Below are positions 44,057-52,728 of a stretch of 64,000 nucleotides of DNA, piece by piece; the first letter of the stretch is position 1, and each line of letters begins with the position of its first letter. Source of the stretch: Bacteroidales bacterium (GTDB taxonomy: Bacteria > Bacteroidota > Bacteroidia > Bacteroidales > Muribaculaceae). Where the stretch lies: the NCBI GenBank assembly GCA_019416285.1, contig DXXM01000009.1:1-64000 (forward strand), written 5' to 3'. The notes under the pieces were generated by a model. The model searched no databases, was not told where the DNA came from, and was given only the letters and a program-made list of their open reading frames with translations. The position numbers and the translations under genes are program-made.

Positions 44057-46033
44057 CTATTTCATGGATTCAGGAACACCTTCATCCCAATCCAATCGAC
44101 TTCCGTCTTTATAATAACGCAATTCTTGGGTGCCATCTTCCAGTTCCACCACATAAGAACCGATATATTTTCTCATATCATCCTTGTTTCGGAACTGGAA
44201 GCCGTTGACTTGCAGTATCTTATCACCTTTGCTATCATTCGGACTAAGAGTCTGTTTGCCCTCTGAGTCATAGATGACATAATAAAAATCTCCTTTTTTA
44301 TCAAATATGAACATAGGCCGGTCATCAACCCCATGGTCATGAGTCTCATCTATATTCCCATGGAAGGTACCCCCGGAACTTATCTGACGGATTATAATCA
44401 TATTACCGCCGGAATAGTCCTTTTCAAAAGGATAAACATAATCAACCTCGCTATGGTCATGTATATAATCCTTATAAACTGTCTCCCGGCATAGAAGCGT
44501 TCCATCTGAGAACACTTTTATGACCACATCCCCGTCTTTGTCTTTTCTGACAGTATTACCCTCATCATCAAGAATATCATAGGTGCCGTCATCATAACGT
44601 TTTATGACAATATGCCCCTCATTATCTCGGTCAAGTCCGAAAGGTGGATTCAGATTGATTTCCGCGTATGGCTGTATATCTGCCACGACATTCATGATAC
44701 GTGTCGTCTTTTTAATCTCGAATTTGTACCAATAGTTACGGCAAACATTCAGATAATTCTCTACCTCCGATTTCTGAGTCGCATTGCTGAACTTGTACTC
44801 GGCAATATCGATATAATATTGCTTTTGCTGTCCGTTCTCATCAAGTTCTTTTTCGTCATATTCAAGTCGGATGCGCATGCGGGCGTCGTCTGAACGTTTT
44901 GAACCGTTAAGAACATTTCTATATTCCGGGACATAGACCACAAAACGGTGACGGCTATCCGCATCGTTGGCTCCGTCGCCATCCTCAGAATCAGATGGTA
45001 TGGCGATTTTCTCCATCGGGATTCTATCTATACTTTCAAAATCGTTTGAACCGCTATACCTGTCGGTCAGATCCTCCGGGTCTGCCGGAACGCTCGGGGC
45101 ATTTCCATAGTCAGGGGTATAGCTGCCTTTGACATAATCGCCCTCATCAAAGACATTTTTCGGTGCCTTGTAGAGTTTGGTCTTATGGCGTGTGATATAA
45201 GCGGCTTTGATGTGTACCGGAGAATCGGGTGCATCGTAAACCTCCACTTTTGCAAAGGCGCGAAGCAGGTTGAGGGTACCGAGCCACTTGGCGGAACCCG
45301 AAACCAAATCCGTGACGATGCCGAAATCGTTGACTCCGAAAAGCGGAATCAGATGTTTTCCCTCTCCGGTTCCAAGGGTCGACGGAGTCACGGGAGAACG
45401 GTAACTATATTCCATGACAGCCGCATCGGAGCTCGTGACGAGGTCCTTGATAGTAGCGGCGTCGGGCTGGAGCGCATCGGTTTCTGCCGCGGTCGAACTG
45501 CCGGAGGCTTCGGGCCGCGCGGCCACTTGGGGATAAGTACCCCAGTTGGCAAGCATTACGAGTTTCAGACTGTTTTTCTCAAAATATTCCTTGAATTCGC
45601 GGGTCACGGGAAAAGTAACGTAGTAATAACGCTTTATGATGGTCGGATCAGACTCATACGGCTCTACGGGAATCACGGTGATACCGGTGATTTCCTGATA
45701 GAGAACATTTTCCTTCCCTGTGTTTTCGGTATTGTTGCCCGTGAAAGCATATAGATGCACGTCGCCCCCATTGAAATCTATGTAATTTTCATAGCCTGAA
45801 CCTGGGTCGTAGGGGCCGTCTGTGGGCGTGCGCGACGTGCCATAGCGCGATGAGCCGAATGTGTCGCCCATATTTATGTAGAACCCGAGTGTGCCGACCA
45901 CTTCGCGGGCGGGATCGGGGCCGGGCTGAGGCTCGTCGGTGTCCGAGGAGCAGCCACAGGCCACGAGGCCGCATGCGAGGACAAGCAGCAGAGCGGGGAG
46001 TTGCACGGATATGTAGTGGAGACGTTTGAGCAT
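44057..46033 (-). CDS. Accessory fimbrillin-like lipoprotein with unusual C-terminal tail
   Basis: 658 residues. Lipoprotein-like N-terminus with lipobox around LVAC (Cys26). The first about 440 residues resemble Mfa/Fim accessory subunits (VGTLGFYINMGDTFGSSRYGTSRTP, GGDVHLYAFTGNN, LVMLANWGTYPQVA, LRAFAKVEVYDA, NVCRNYWYKFEIKKTTRIMNVVADIQPY). The remaining about 210 residues form an Asp/Tyr/Gly-rich tail of short strands (HIVIKRYDDGTYDILDDEG, DVVIKVFSDGTLL, FIFDKKGDFYYVIYDSEGK) not expected in a fimbrillin. Likely a minor pilin joined between stalk and tip; the tail's role is unknown. Confidence 0.7.
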   Translation of the reverse strand: MLKRLHYISVQLPALLLVLACGLVACGCSSDTDEPQPGPDPAREVVGTLGFYINMGDTFGSSRYGTSRTPTDGPYDPGSGYENYIDFNGGDVHLYAFTGNNTENTGKENVLYQEITGITVIPVEPYESDPTIIKRYYYVTFPVTREFKEYFEKNSLKLVMLANWGTYPQVAARPEASGSSTAAETDALQPDAATIKDLVTSSDAAVMEYSYRSPVTPSTLGTGEGKHLIPLFGVNDFGIVTDLVSGSAKWLGTLNLLRAFAKVEVYDAPDSPVHIKAAYITRHKTKLYKAPKNVFDEGDYVKGSYTPDYGNAPSVPADPEDLTDRYSGSNDFESIDRIPMEKIAIPSDSEDGDGANDADSRHRFVVYVPEYRNVLNGSKRSDDARMRIRLEYDEKELDENGQQKQYYIDIAEYKFSNATQKSEVENYLNVCRNYWYKFEIKKTTRIMNVVADIQPYAEINLNPPFGLDRDNEGHIVIKRYDDGTYDILDDEGNTVRKDKDGDVVIKVFSDGTLLCRETVYKDYIHDHSEVDYVYPFEKDYSGGNMIIIRQISSGGTFHGNIDETHDHGVDDRPMFIFDKKGDFYYVIYDSEGKQTLSPNDSKGDKILQVNGFQFRNKDDMRKYIGSYVVELEDGTQELRYYKDGSRLDWDEGVPESMK

Positions 46034-46109
46034 TGTTAATCGAAACTCTATACTCTATTCTTTTACTAAACTATCTACTTTAAACTTTAATCCTTAAACT
46101 TACACCATA

Positions 46110-47129
46110 TCATAGTTCGGTGTGCTGGAGGACGACTTTCCAGGAGTTGATGTAGATGTAGGCGTTCATCCAGCGGTCGCGCTCGTCGAGGAAGAACACG
46201 AGGTCGTATTTGTCCTGGCGGTCGAGATATTCCTGGTCGGTCATCTGCCGGTTGTGTTGGCCTTTGACCATGAGGGCGTAGTCGATAAGGGGGATGTCGA
46301 CTATGCACTCGCCCTGTTTGTTGTGGATGCGGACGCGCACATCCTCGCCCTTGACGAGACGGCTGACGGTGTGTTCGGCTACGCAGGCCGAAACCGAGGT
46401 GACGGGGGCACGGCCGGAGGCAGGGTCGATGCCCGCGGTGCCGGAGCTCTTGTGGTGGGCGAAATAGGTCAGCTGTTCGTCGGGGATGAGGGTGTTGTCC
46501 CAGTCCATCGAGCCATTGGCGGCGCAGATGGTGAAAGTAAAGTCGTTCTTGTCGATGGTCTCGCCCGAAAGGTGCTGGAGGAGGATGTTGACGTCGTTGG
46601 TGTCCTTGATGAGAGGCACGGTGTAGACGTAGGTGCCTTCGTCGTCGGGGAAGGTCTGCGCTTCGAGGCGGCCGTGGAAGAGGGGCGAGATGTCGTCGCG
46701 CACGGATGCCGTGGCGTCGGTCTCACGCTGGCGGCCGAGGGTGGCGGTGAGGTGGGTGTGGTGTGTGGGATCGGCGGGGATTGCGAAGTGTGAGCCTGCG
46801 CCCTCGCCGCACCATGCCACGAACTCGTAGCGCCCGGGGCTGACGGGGAGGTCCATCATGTAGCCGTCGGCGCTGAGGGCCTCGCCGCTCTCGGTGCCGT
46901 GCCAGACTATGGCGCCGCTCTCGGGGTCGATAAGCCAAAGGGTGACGGCATGGACCTGCTGGGGGAAGGCGTCGGCATATAGCATGTTGTAGTCGAACAC
47001 GAAGCGGGCTTTGTAGTGCGGGTCGCAGTCTCCCTCATACTGATATATCATCTTGTCGCAGGAGCTCAGGGTGATGGCTGCTACGATAAGCGCGAGGAGG
47101 CGTGCGGCTATGTTGTGACGTTTTTTCAT
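46110..47129 (-). CDS. FimB/Mfa2-family fimbrial anchor lipoprotein
   Basis: 339 residues from the ATG at 47129. The frame extends to 47324, but the first 65 residues have no conserved look and the lipoprotein signal peptide (MKKRHNIAARLLALIVAAITLSSC, Cys24) starts here. YEGDCDPHYKARFVFDYNMLYADAFPQQVHAVTLWLID is the typical opening of the FimB/Mfa2 family, which anchors fimbriae to the outer membrane and limits their length (family knowledge). C-terminus WMNAYIYINSWKVV is also typical. It follows the major subunit after a long repeat-containing gap. Confidence 0.88.
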   Translation of the reverse strand: MKKRHNIAARLLALIVAAITLSSCDKMIYQYEGDCDPHYKARFVFDYNMLYADAFPQQVHAVTLWLIDPESGAIVWHGTESGEALSADGYMMDLPVSPGRYEFVAWCGEGAGSHFAIPADPTHHTHLTATLGRQRETDATASVRDDISPLFHGRLEAQTFPDDEGTYVYTVPLIKDTNDVNILLQHLSGETIDKNDFTFTICAANGSMDWDNTLIPDEQLTYFAHHKSSGTAGIDPASGRAPVTSVSACVAEHTVSRLVKGEDVRVRIHNKQGECIVDIPLIDYALMVKGQHNRQMTDQEYLDRQDKYDLVFFLDERDRWMNAYIYINSWKVVLQHTEL

Positions 47130-47407
47130 CGTTTGGAAATGTGGATGATTGGCGTTTGTGTGATGGTTTCGTTGTCGTGGGCGCCGCGGCAGGGCGGCGG
47201 TCGGGATGTGCGGAGCGTCTTGCCGCGGGGAGAGGGTGGCGGAAGCGCGGGCCGCTATGGTGAGGCCGGCGGCGGACCGGCTCGGGGTTGGCTCTTTGGG
47301 TGGAGGTGAGATGCGGGCGGCCATAGGCCGCGGGAGTGGTAGAGTTTTCCGGGATAAGCGGTGGCGGAGAGCGGTTTGGTTAAGCAGGTCGGGCGGCTAT
47401 CAGGCTG

Positions 47408-47511
47408 ATTGGGCTGGTTCAATTAGTCCAATTGGCCTGGTTGGTTTGATTGGTCCGATTGGCCTGGTTGGTTTAATTGGTCCAATTGGTCTCATTAGAC
47501 TAATTGGTCTA
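47408..47511. repeat. 27-bp/9-bp tandem repeat inside the fimbria operon
   Basis: Two near-identical 27-bp units (47431-47457 and 47458-47484, two differences) are flanked by a shortened copy (47408-47430) and three 9-bp units (ATTGGTCTC, ATTAGACTA, ATTGGTCTA; 47485-47511). All are built from 9-bp words of the form ATTGGTCCG. It lies between the major fimbrillin and the anchor gene. The short frames through it (Pro-Ile-Gly-Pro-Ile-Lys type) are not genes. Confidence 0.9.
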
Positions 47512-47599
47512 ATGGGACACCGGCGGACTTTGCCTGACTGAGAACTGCGAAACCGGATAAAGCTTTTCAGTAGCAATCGGTCGGATAAGAGTGAAGAGA

Positions 47600-47652
47600 A
47601 AAAGAAAAGTGGGCGCCGGGCTGATGGCGTCGCCCTCGGCGCGACGCCCACT
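47600..47652 (-). terminator. Internal terminator after the major fimbrillin gene
   Basis: On the minus strand, AGTGGGCG (47652-47645) pairs with CGCCCACT (47615-47608) with further GC pairing inside, and the hairpin is followed by TTTCTTTTT. It is 52 nt beyond the stop of the major subunit gene, so most transcripts may end here and the downstream anchor and tip genes would be made in smaller amounts or from another promoter. Confidence 0.75.
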
Positions 47653-47703
47653 CTGGTTTCAGATTCTATTATGAGATTTAGTTACGATAACTCTGAATCG
47701 GGA

Positions 47704-49668
47704 TTAGAGCTTGACAGACTGGTTGACAATCTTCCAGGAGAGGATATTGATCTTGGCACCAAGGTAGTAAAGTTTAGATTCGGGGCCTTCAGGTTTAAGA
47801 GGTTCTGTTTTATGCTCAGGCTTCCATATACCATGACCTACGGAAGCGAGTTCATCAATCGTAAGTTTATACCAATGGTTACGAACTACTCCATAATAGC
47901 CAAGATCACTTTCTTTTGCATTTGGACCAATTGCTCCAAGATGTTCGATAGGAATATAATAGACACATAATCCTCCATCATATATGATAGCACTTGAAGC
48001 GTCACTTGGCTGCGCTTCCTCTAATTGGTTATTGAGTTCTGAAATAGCAGCTACTTTCTTTTCATCATTATCGAGCGGCTCCCAAGAAGCAGGCACTTCC
48101 GGGGTATCACCTTCAGCGGGCTTTCCTTCCACATACTTATAAAGATTTGAAAGGCTTTTAATTGCAGACTCTTTTGCATAGACCTTAGAGGCTCCTACTT
48201 TTGTAGATCCTGAATTTGGTTTAACTTCAAAATACTCTGACCCGATTTGAGTATAATCTTCATTGGTATCACTAGTTCCTGTTTTTACCCAAATATTAAG
48301 TTTGCTTTGAGCATTATTTATACGATTCAAAATATATTGTACATATTCGGCTTTTACATAGAGAACACCATTAGATAAAATCATATCAAGGGGGGTACCG
48401 TCCGCTTTGCAAACAACGCCACGGATGACTGCTTGAGTAACATAACGCTTGTCAACACTGCCTTCACTAATTATAAACGTAGGAGTATTGGTATATTCAT
48501 TACAATATGCCACATCAGAGACACCAAATGATTTGCTTAAAGTAGGATTAGTTGATGTATGGCCCTCCGTAGTAAAATCATTCGTTACATAATGTAACTT
48601 TTTATTAGCATCGGCATCTTCACCCTCAAAATCAGCAGGATTCTGATTATAGAGAGTAGAGACAGCCCAAAAAGAACGATGACGCTCAATTGAATTCCAT
48701 AGATTATTAGTTCCCCACATATTCAAGGCCCATTCAGAAGTAGGTCGTATATTTTTACACATATACGATTGGGGGAGAGTTGCACTCAGATCCCACCCTT
48801 GTAAATCAATGTAAAGGTCTGTATTTAGAATAGACCCACTGCCTGCAATATCACCCTCATCCGTATTACCACCTCCAGCAAGCGTTTTGGAAATTTTATA
48901 TAATGTTTTGCCATTAGCTGTTATCGTAGGCAGACTTGTGGATATTTCCACCTGCACTTTTGCAGCAAGTCTTTCAACAAAGACATCAACTGGTTTATCT
49001 TCACTTGCTTCCTTCGCTGTCGTCTTATAATCAGTTTGTTTTATAAAAGTAGTGAAATATCTTGCTCTATTGTTGGAAAGATCAAAATCTTTATGATTAT
49101 CATACCCTCCTTCTCCGGGATTTCCATTATCAAGATAACTTGATGTACTCATTACAAAACAATCTTCAGCCTCAGAGCCATTACCAACTTTCTGCTGATA
49201 ATCAGATAATTTACTCAAGGTTTCTGTAAGTGTACTTCCTGCTGTAAATCCTGGAGCATTAAGCACAGTAAGCATATAACTTGGATATTCGTCGGACTCC
49301 GTAAGTTTATCAAGTACAATGACATTCTTTTGATTGATATACTCTATATTATCACTTTCTTTGTTCGCTTCAAAATCCAAATCTGAAAGAGCTGTTCCTT
49401 CCAGTACAAATGTACCTGTTTCATCAAAAAAGAGGAATTTAGCATGCTTTACTTTATGCTCAAGATCTATTTTACTGTCCTCATAATTTCCATCTGTAGT
49501 TGCACGACCTATTCCATTATCTGCACTGGAAATAATTACAGACAGATAAGCCTTTTCAGTGGTCGGCTTTTCGGGTCCATCCGGCCCCTTAGCGGGCTCG
49601 TCACTTGAGCAGGCGCTGAGGGAGCCTAAGAGAGCTGCACCTGCAAGAAATGTGAATAATTTTTTCAT
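47704..49668 (-). CDS. Major fimbrial subunit (Mfa1-type fimbrillin)
   Basis: 654 residues. Lipobox signal (LSAC, Cys20), then a Pro/Lys linker. Features of Mfa1-type major subunits: KAYLSVIISSADNG, AKFLFFDETGTFV near the N-terminus, FVERLAAKVQVEIS (the usual RxAAKV strand), and the C-terminus GYYGVVRNHWYKLTIDELASVGHG...AKINILSWKIVNQSVKL. In this family the lipoprotein is cut by an Arg-type protease and polymerises by strand exchange (family knowledge). AT-rich relative to neighbours. It starts 32 bp after the DUF3868 gene. Confidence 0.87.
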   Translation of the reverse strand: MKKLFTFLAGAALLGSLSACSSDEPAKGPDGPEKPTTEKAYLSVIISSADNGIGRATTDGNYEDSKIDLEHKVKHAKFLFFDETGTFVLEGTALSDLDFEANKESDNIEYINQKNVIVLDKLTESDEYPSYMLTVLNAPGFTAGSTLTETLSKLSDYQQKVGNGSEAEDCFVMSTSSYLDNGNPGEGGYDNHKDFDLSNNRARYFTTFIKQTDYKTTAKEASEDKPVDVFVERLAAKVQVEISTSLPTITANGKTLYKISKTLAGGGNTDEGDIAGSGSILNTDLYIDLQGWDLSATLPQSYMCKNIRPTSEWALNMWGTNNLWNSIERHRSFWAVSTLYNQNPADFEGEDADANKKLHYVTNDFTTEGHTSTNPTLSKSFGVSDVAYCNEYTNTPTFIISEGSVDKRYVTQAVIRGVVCKADGTPLDMILSNGVLYVKAEYVQYILNRINNAQSKLNIWVKTGTSDTNEDYTQIGSEYFEVKPNSGSTKVGASKVYAKESAIKSLSNLYKYVEGKPAEGDTPEVPASWEPLDNDEKKVAAISELNNQLEEAQPSDASSAIIYDGGLCVYYIPIEHLGAIGPNAKESDLGYYGVVRNHWYKLTIDELASVGHGIWKPEHKTEPLKPEGPESKLYYLGAKINILSWKIVNQSVKL

Positions 49669-49700
49669 AATTTTTTTGAGTTATTGTTTTTGTTTGTTCT

Positions 49701-51224
49701 TTATTTCTTTTTCGTGGTTTCAACGAGGATTGTGACGGGGTTGTAGTCGCGCACGGCGTTGATATTGTCGATATATGCCTTGGCGGGCTCGAAACCGGCG
49801 GCAACGGCGGTGTTGAAATAGCGCAGCGCGTCGGTCAGATTACCGCGTTTTGCAGCGAGGACGCCGCGGGCATAGACGGCAAGAGGAGAGTCGCCCGACT
49901 TATTGAGCCTGGACTCGGCACGGTCATATTCGCCGCGCTTCATCTCTATGTTGGCGGCGTTGAGGTTTGAAATCTCGTCGTTGGGATAGACCTCGACGGC
50001 TTTCTCGAACACTGCGGCATACTCGTCGCTTCCCTCTGGATAGCTCTGCGCGAGAGTGTAGAAATCGACGTTGCGCAGACGGGTGGGGTCGGTCTTGAAA
50101 ACCTCGCGTATCTCCTCGACGGTCGTAAAGGTGCGTATCGAGTAGGTCACGGTGTAGTCCGAGTGGCGCAGCCAGGGATAGATGTCCTTGAGTATCACGG
50201 CATAGTCGCGCGGGAAGCCGACCTTGATGGCGCGGTCGCGGGCGTCGGGTTCGAGCGGCCCGTCAACGATGTCGATTATCTCACGGCGGTTGGGGATGGG
50301 AAGCGAGAGGGAGTCGGTCAGCCAGCGGCGGAGTCCGGCCCAGTCCTCGGGCTCGTAAGACGAAGTGATTGTGGTGTCGGGGAAGGAGTAGAGGTCGCGC
50401 ACATAGCGGCGGAGGGTCTCCGTACGGCCTTTTGCGAGGCGCACGTTGTTGTCATACGGACCCTCGGGCGAGGCGAAACCCTTGATGTGGACGTGGGTGA
50501 TGGTGGCGTCCTTGTCGTTGCGCACGTAGTCAATCGAGTTGATGATTTTTGCAAGCTCGCGGCGGTTTATCATATAGTCGGGCTTCAGCTCCGTGCGGTT
50601 GACCACGAAGGTCACGAAAGCCGAACCCTCGATTGATTTGATGACGGGGCCTGCATCAACCGGCGGGGTGAAGATAAACTCCGTGATTACCGGAGGACGA
50701 CGAGTGTCGATGAGCGCGAGGTCGGTGTTGCCGCGGCGTCCGGGACCGGCCTGCGGCTCGGGAGTGTCGCAGCAGTTGGCGCTCTGGACGCGCATCTCCA
50801 CGAGCGACTGCCCCATCCACGGCTCAAAGGGAATCTCCTCAGTATATGTGGCATGCGAGGCCGAGCCCGCGCGATACACGTAGGTGCCCGGGGCGTCAAG
50901 GTCGGAATTGCGCACATGCCAGTACCAGCGGTTGCGCCCGGCTATGGTTATCGGGTCGAGCTCAAGGGAATCAGTGCCTGCCTCGCTGATAATTACCGGA
51001 GTATAAATCATCTCGCGGTCACGCGGAAGGCTGACGTCGGTCATGTCGATGTCGATTTTGAGCAGCAGTGTGTTGGTCTGCTCATCGACACGGACGCTGA
51101 TGTCGTGAACCTTCATCGGTTCCACCGACGGCGACTGCTTCCTGTCCGCAGCTCCGGCCTGAGCCGGCGACACTACGGCCGCCATGATGAGCGCGGCGGT
51201 GATAAATATTGATCTGGTGTTCAT
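49701..51224 (-). CDS. DUF3868 / OmpA-like fimbria-associated protein with TPR tail
   Basis: 507 residues. Signal peptide (MNTRSIFITAALIMAAVVSPAQAGA). The N-terminal part (about 30-170) matches DUF3868, found in Bacteroidetes fimbria operons; the middle (about 200-300) is OmpA-like with ITHVHIKGFASPEGPYDNNVRLAKGRTETLRRYV, which in that fold binds peptidoglycan; the C-terminus (about 370-490) has TPR-like helices (DFYTLAQSYPEGSDEYAAVFEKAVEVYPND). Probably a periplasmic link between cell wall and the fimbria assembly site. Second gene of the operon. Confidence 0.82.
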   Translation of the reverse strand: MNTRSIFITAALIMAAVVSPAQAGAADRKQSPSVEPMKVHDISVRVDEQTNTLLLKIDIDMTDVSLPRDREMIYTPVIISEAGTDSLELDPITIAGRNRWYWHVRNSDLDAPGTYVYRAGSASHATYTEEIPFEPWMGQSLVEMRVQSANCCDTPEPQAGPGRRGNTDLALIDTRRPPVITEFIFTPPVDAGPVIKSIEGSAFVTFVVNRTELKPDYMINRRELAKIINSIDYVRNDKDATITHVHIKGFASPEGPYDNNVRLAKGRTETLRRYVRDLYSFPDTTITSSYEPEDWAGLRRWLTDSLSLPIPNRREIIDIVDGPLEPDARDRAIKVGFPRDYAVILKDIYPWLRHSDYTVTYSIRTFTTVEEIREVFKTDPTRLRNVDFYTLAQSYPEGSDEYAAVFEKAVEVYPNDEISNLNAANIEMKRGEYDRAESRLNKSGDSPLAVYARGVLAAKRGNLTDALRYFNTAVAAGFEPAKAYIDNINAVRDYNPVTILVETTKKK

Positions 51225-51243
51225 AATGCGTCAGTGGCTATGG

Positions 51244-51837
51244 TTAGAAGGTATAGACGATGTTGATGGCCGCTTTGGTCGGGCCGAAATAATTATGGTG
51301 CTGATTCGAGCGGATTTTCTTGCCGCAGTTGGCGCAGCGGTACACGTCGTACCACGTGTGGACCCACCCGATACCGATTTCAGCCTCAAGGTTCCAGCGG
51401 CGGTCGAGAATCCAGGAATAGCCGTATGCTATGCCTGCTCCCGCAAACCATCCCTGATGACGCTCGTCGGTCAGCTTGGAGAAGTCGGTGCCGAGAAACT
51501 TGATGTTGTTGTGGAGATTGCCGAAGTTATACTGTCCGCCAAGCAGATGGGCGCCGATAAAATGGCCCGAGAAACGCTGACAGAACCAGTAGCGGCCTTC
51601 AGGCATCAGGAGCCAGTGGCGCCAGTTGTGACCGTTGACAGTCCAGGCGTTCAGCTGCCCCGTGGCTTCGATGGTCCACTTCGGTGCGAGTCCGAACTCC
51701 GCGCTGACGTTGGGAGACAGCACTACATCGTTGAGGATATTGGTCTTGAGAGCCGCCTCCTGCCCGCGCAGATGCACGAGACAGCCGGATAGACCAATCA
51801 TTACGATTGATATTAATAATTTTAGTTTCATACGCAT
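51244..51837 (-). CDS. DUF3575 outer-membrane protein of the fimbria operon
   Basis: 197 residues (195 if the second ATG at 51831, MKLKLL, is used). Signal peptide, then ALKTNILNDVVLSPNVSAEFGLAPKWTIEATGQLNAW, the DUF3575 hallmark, and a predicted small beta-barrel with WFCQRFSGHFIGAHLLGGQYN and a final aromatic Phe (INIVYTF). First gene of the six-gene fimbria operon, 19 bp before the DUF3868 gene; the two families commonly travel together and may form the outer-membrane assembly platform. Confidence 0.85.
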   Translation of the reverse strand: MRMKLKLLISIVMIGLSGCLVHLRGQEAALKTNILNDVVLSPNVSAEFGLAPKWTIEATGQLNAWTVNGHNWRHWLLMPEGRYWFCQRFSGHFIGAHLLGGQYNFGNLHNNIKFLGTDFSKLTDERHQGWFAGAGIAYGYSWILDRRWNLEAEIGIGWVHTWYDVYRCANCGKKIRSNQHHNYFGPTKAAINIVYTF

Positions 51838-52245
51838 TTAAAACGGACCTTCTGCACTGGAAGGTTTTTTACAGATACATTATATATCGGATACGTGGAG
51901 AGAGTTATGAGAGGATCAGGAGGAACAGAGGACAGAAATGAGAGGAGTTGCCGATGAACGGGCACAGCCAACGGCTGTCCGAGAGCTCTCAGACAGGAGG
52001 GTACGACGAATGGCTCCTGCGGGAGTAGCTACTCTCCCGTGGAGACAAATCATTGATTTGTAGGCGATTATAAATCGGGGGGGGTAAAATTTCCCCGTCA
52101 GGTCTGAAAAAACAGCACATGTTTCCTATAAAAACACTTACATTAAGGTAAGCGGTGAATGAATTTAAGATTAAGTAAGGCGATTGAGCTTACAGGCTCA
52201 AAGCTACCAAAACGAGAACACTATTTTATGGTGGTTTTGAATTGC
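51838..52245 (-). promoter_or_regulatory. Long structured leader of the fimbria operon
   Basis: About 400 bp without a gene. Visible hairpins: ACAGCC/GGCTGT near 51964-51978, GAGTAGCTACTC (52023-52034) inside a larger GGGAG/CTCCC stem, and ACAAATCA-T-TGATTTGT (52045-52061). The segment could be the untranslated leader if the promoter at 52246-52275 is used. Confidence 0.35.
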
Positions 52246-52275
52246 AAAAATAGGCATATTTTCTGTATTGACAAA
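52246..52275 (-). promoter_or_regulatory. Possible promoter of the fimbria operon
   Basis: On the minus strand TTTG at 52275-52272, 18-nt spacer, TATTTTTG at 52253-52246. The spacer is one base short of the usual range and the leader would exceed 390 nt, so confidence is limited. Confidence 0.35.
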
Positions 52276-52412
52276 TATTTGGTTAAAATTATTTAGTTAA
52301 AAATGCCTTAAATAATAGTTAAAAACATTAATTACATCCGGGAAAATGGCCGAAAGGACTCTTATCCCTCCTCCCTATCTTTTTAACAGGATTAATCAGA
52401 AAATGACGATAT

Positions 52413-52450
52413 AAAAAACTCCCTGCAATCCGATTTGGATTGCAGGGAGT
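52413..52450 (-). terminator. tRNA-fMet terminator
   Basis: Perfect 14-bp arms ACTCCCTGCAATCC (52418-52431) and GGATTGCAGGGAGT (52437-52450), followed on the minus strand by a T-run (52417-52413). It ends the tRNA transcript before the fimbria operon. Confidence 0.92.
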
Positions 52451-52459
52451 CGGTTTTAG

Positions 52460-52531
<72 letters not shown>

Positions 52532-52549
52532 ATGTCGTTTTTCGTGGTG

Positions 52550-52581
52550 CAAAGGTAGGAAGTTTTATCGGGCCGGCCAAA
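52550..52581 (-). promoter_or_regulatory. Predicted promoter of tRNA-fMet
   Basis: On the minus strand TTTG at 52581-52578, 20-nt spacer, TACCTTTG at 52557-52550, a full consensus match 19 nt before the tRNA. The same -7 octamer serves the SRP RNA at 60898-60905. Confidence 0.75.
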
Positions 52582-52715
52582 TATTATCGCATATTTTAGA
52601 GTTAAAAAGAGTTAACAGAAACAATTCCTATTGATATTTGCCATTTTCAGGCGTTATATGTTAAGGAAAACTCAATTTTCATCACTCCTGCGAGCGATTT
52701 TCGAGGTATAATTTG

Positions 52716-52723
52716 TAAATTTG
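52716..52723 (+). promoter_or_regulatory. -7 element just before the rhomboid start codon
   Basis: TAAATTTG at 52716-52723 ends only 5 nt before the ATG at 52729, implying a leaderless or nearly leaderless message. The -33 element is not clear. Confidence 0.4.
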
Positions 52724-52728
52724 CACTT

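Noticed and set aside
47400..47651. 83-codon frame with Pro-Ile-Gly-Pro-Ile-Lys repeats
   Set aside because: It only translates the 27-bp tandem repeat and the terminator; no start context and no family.
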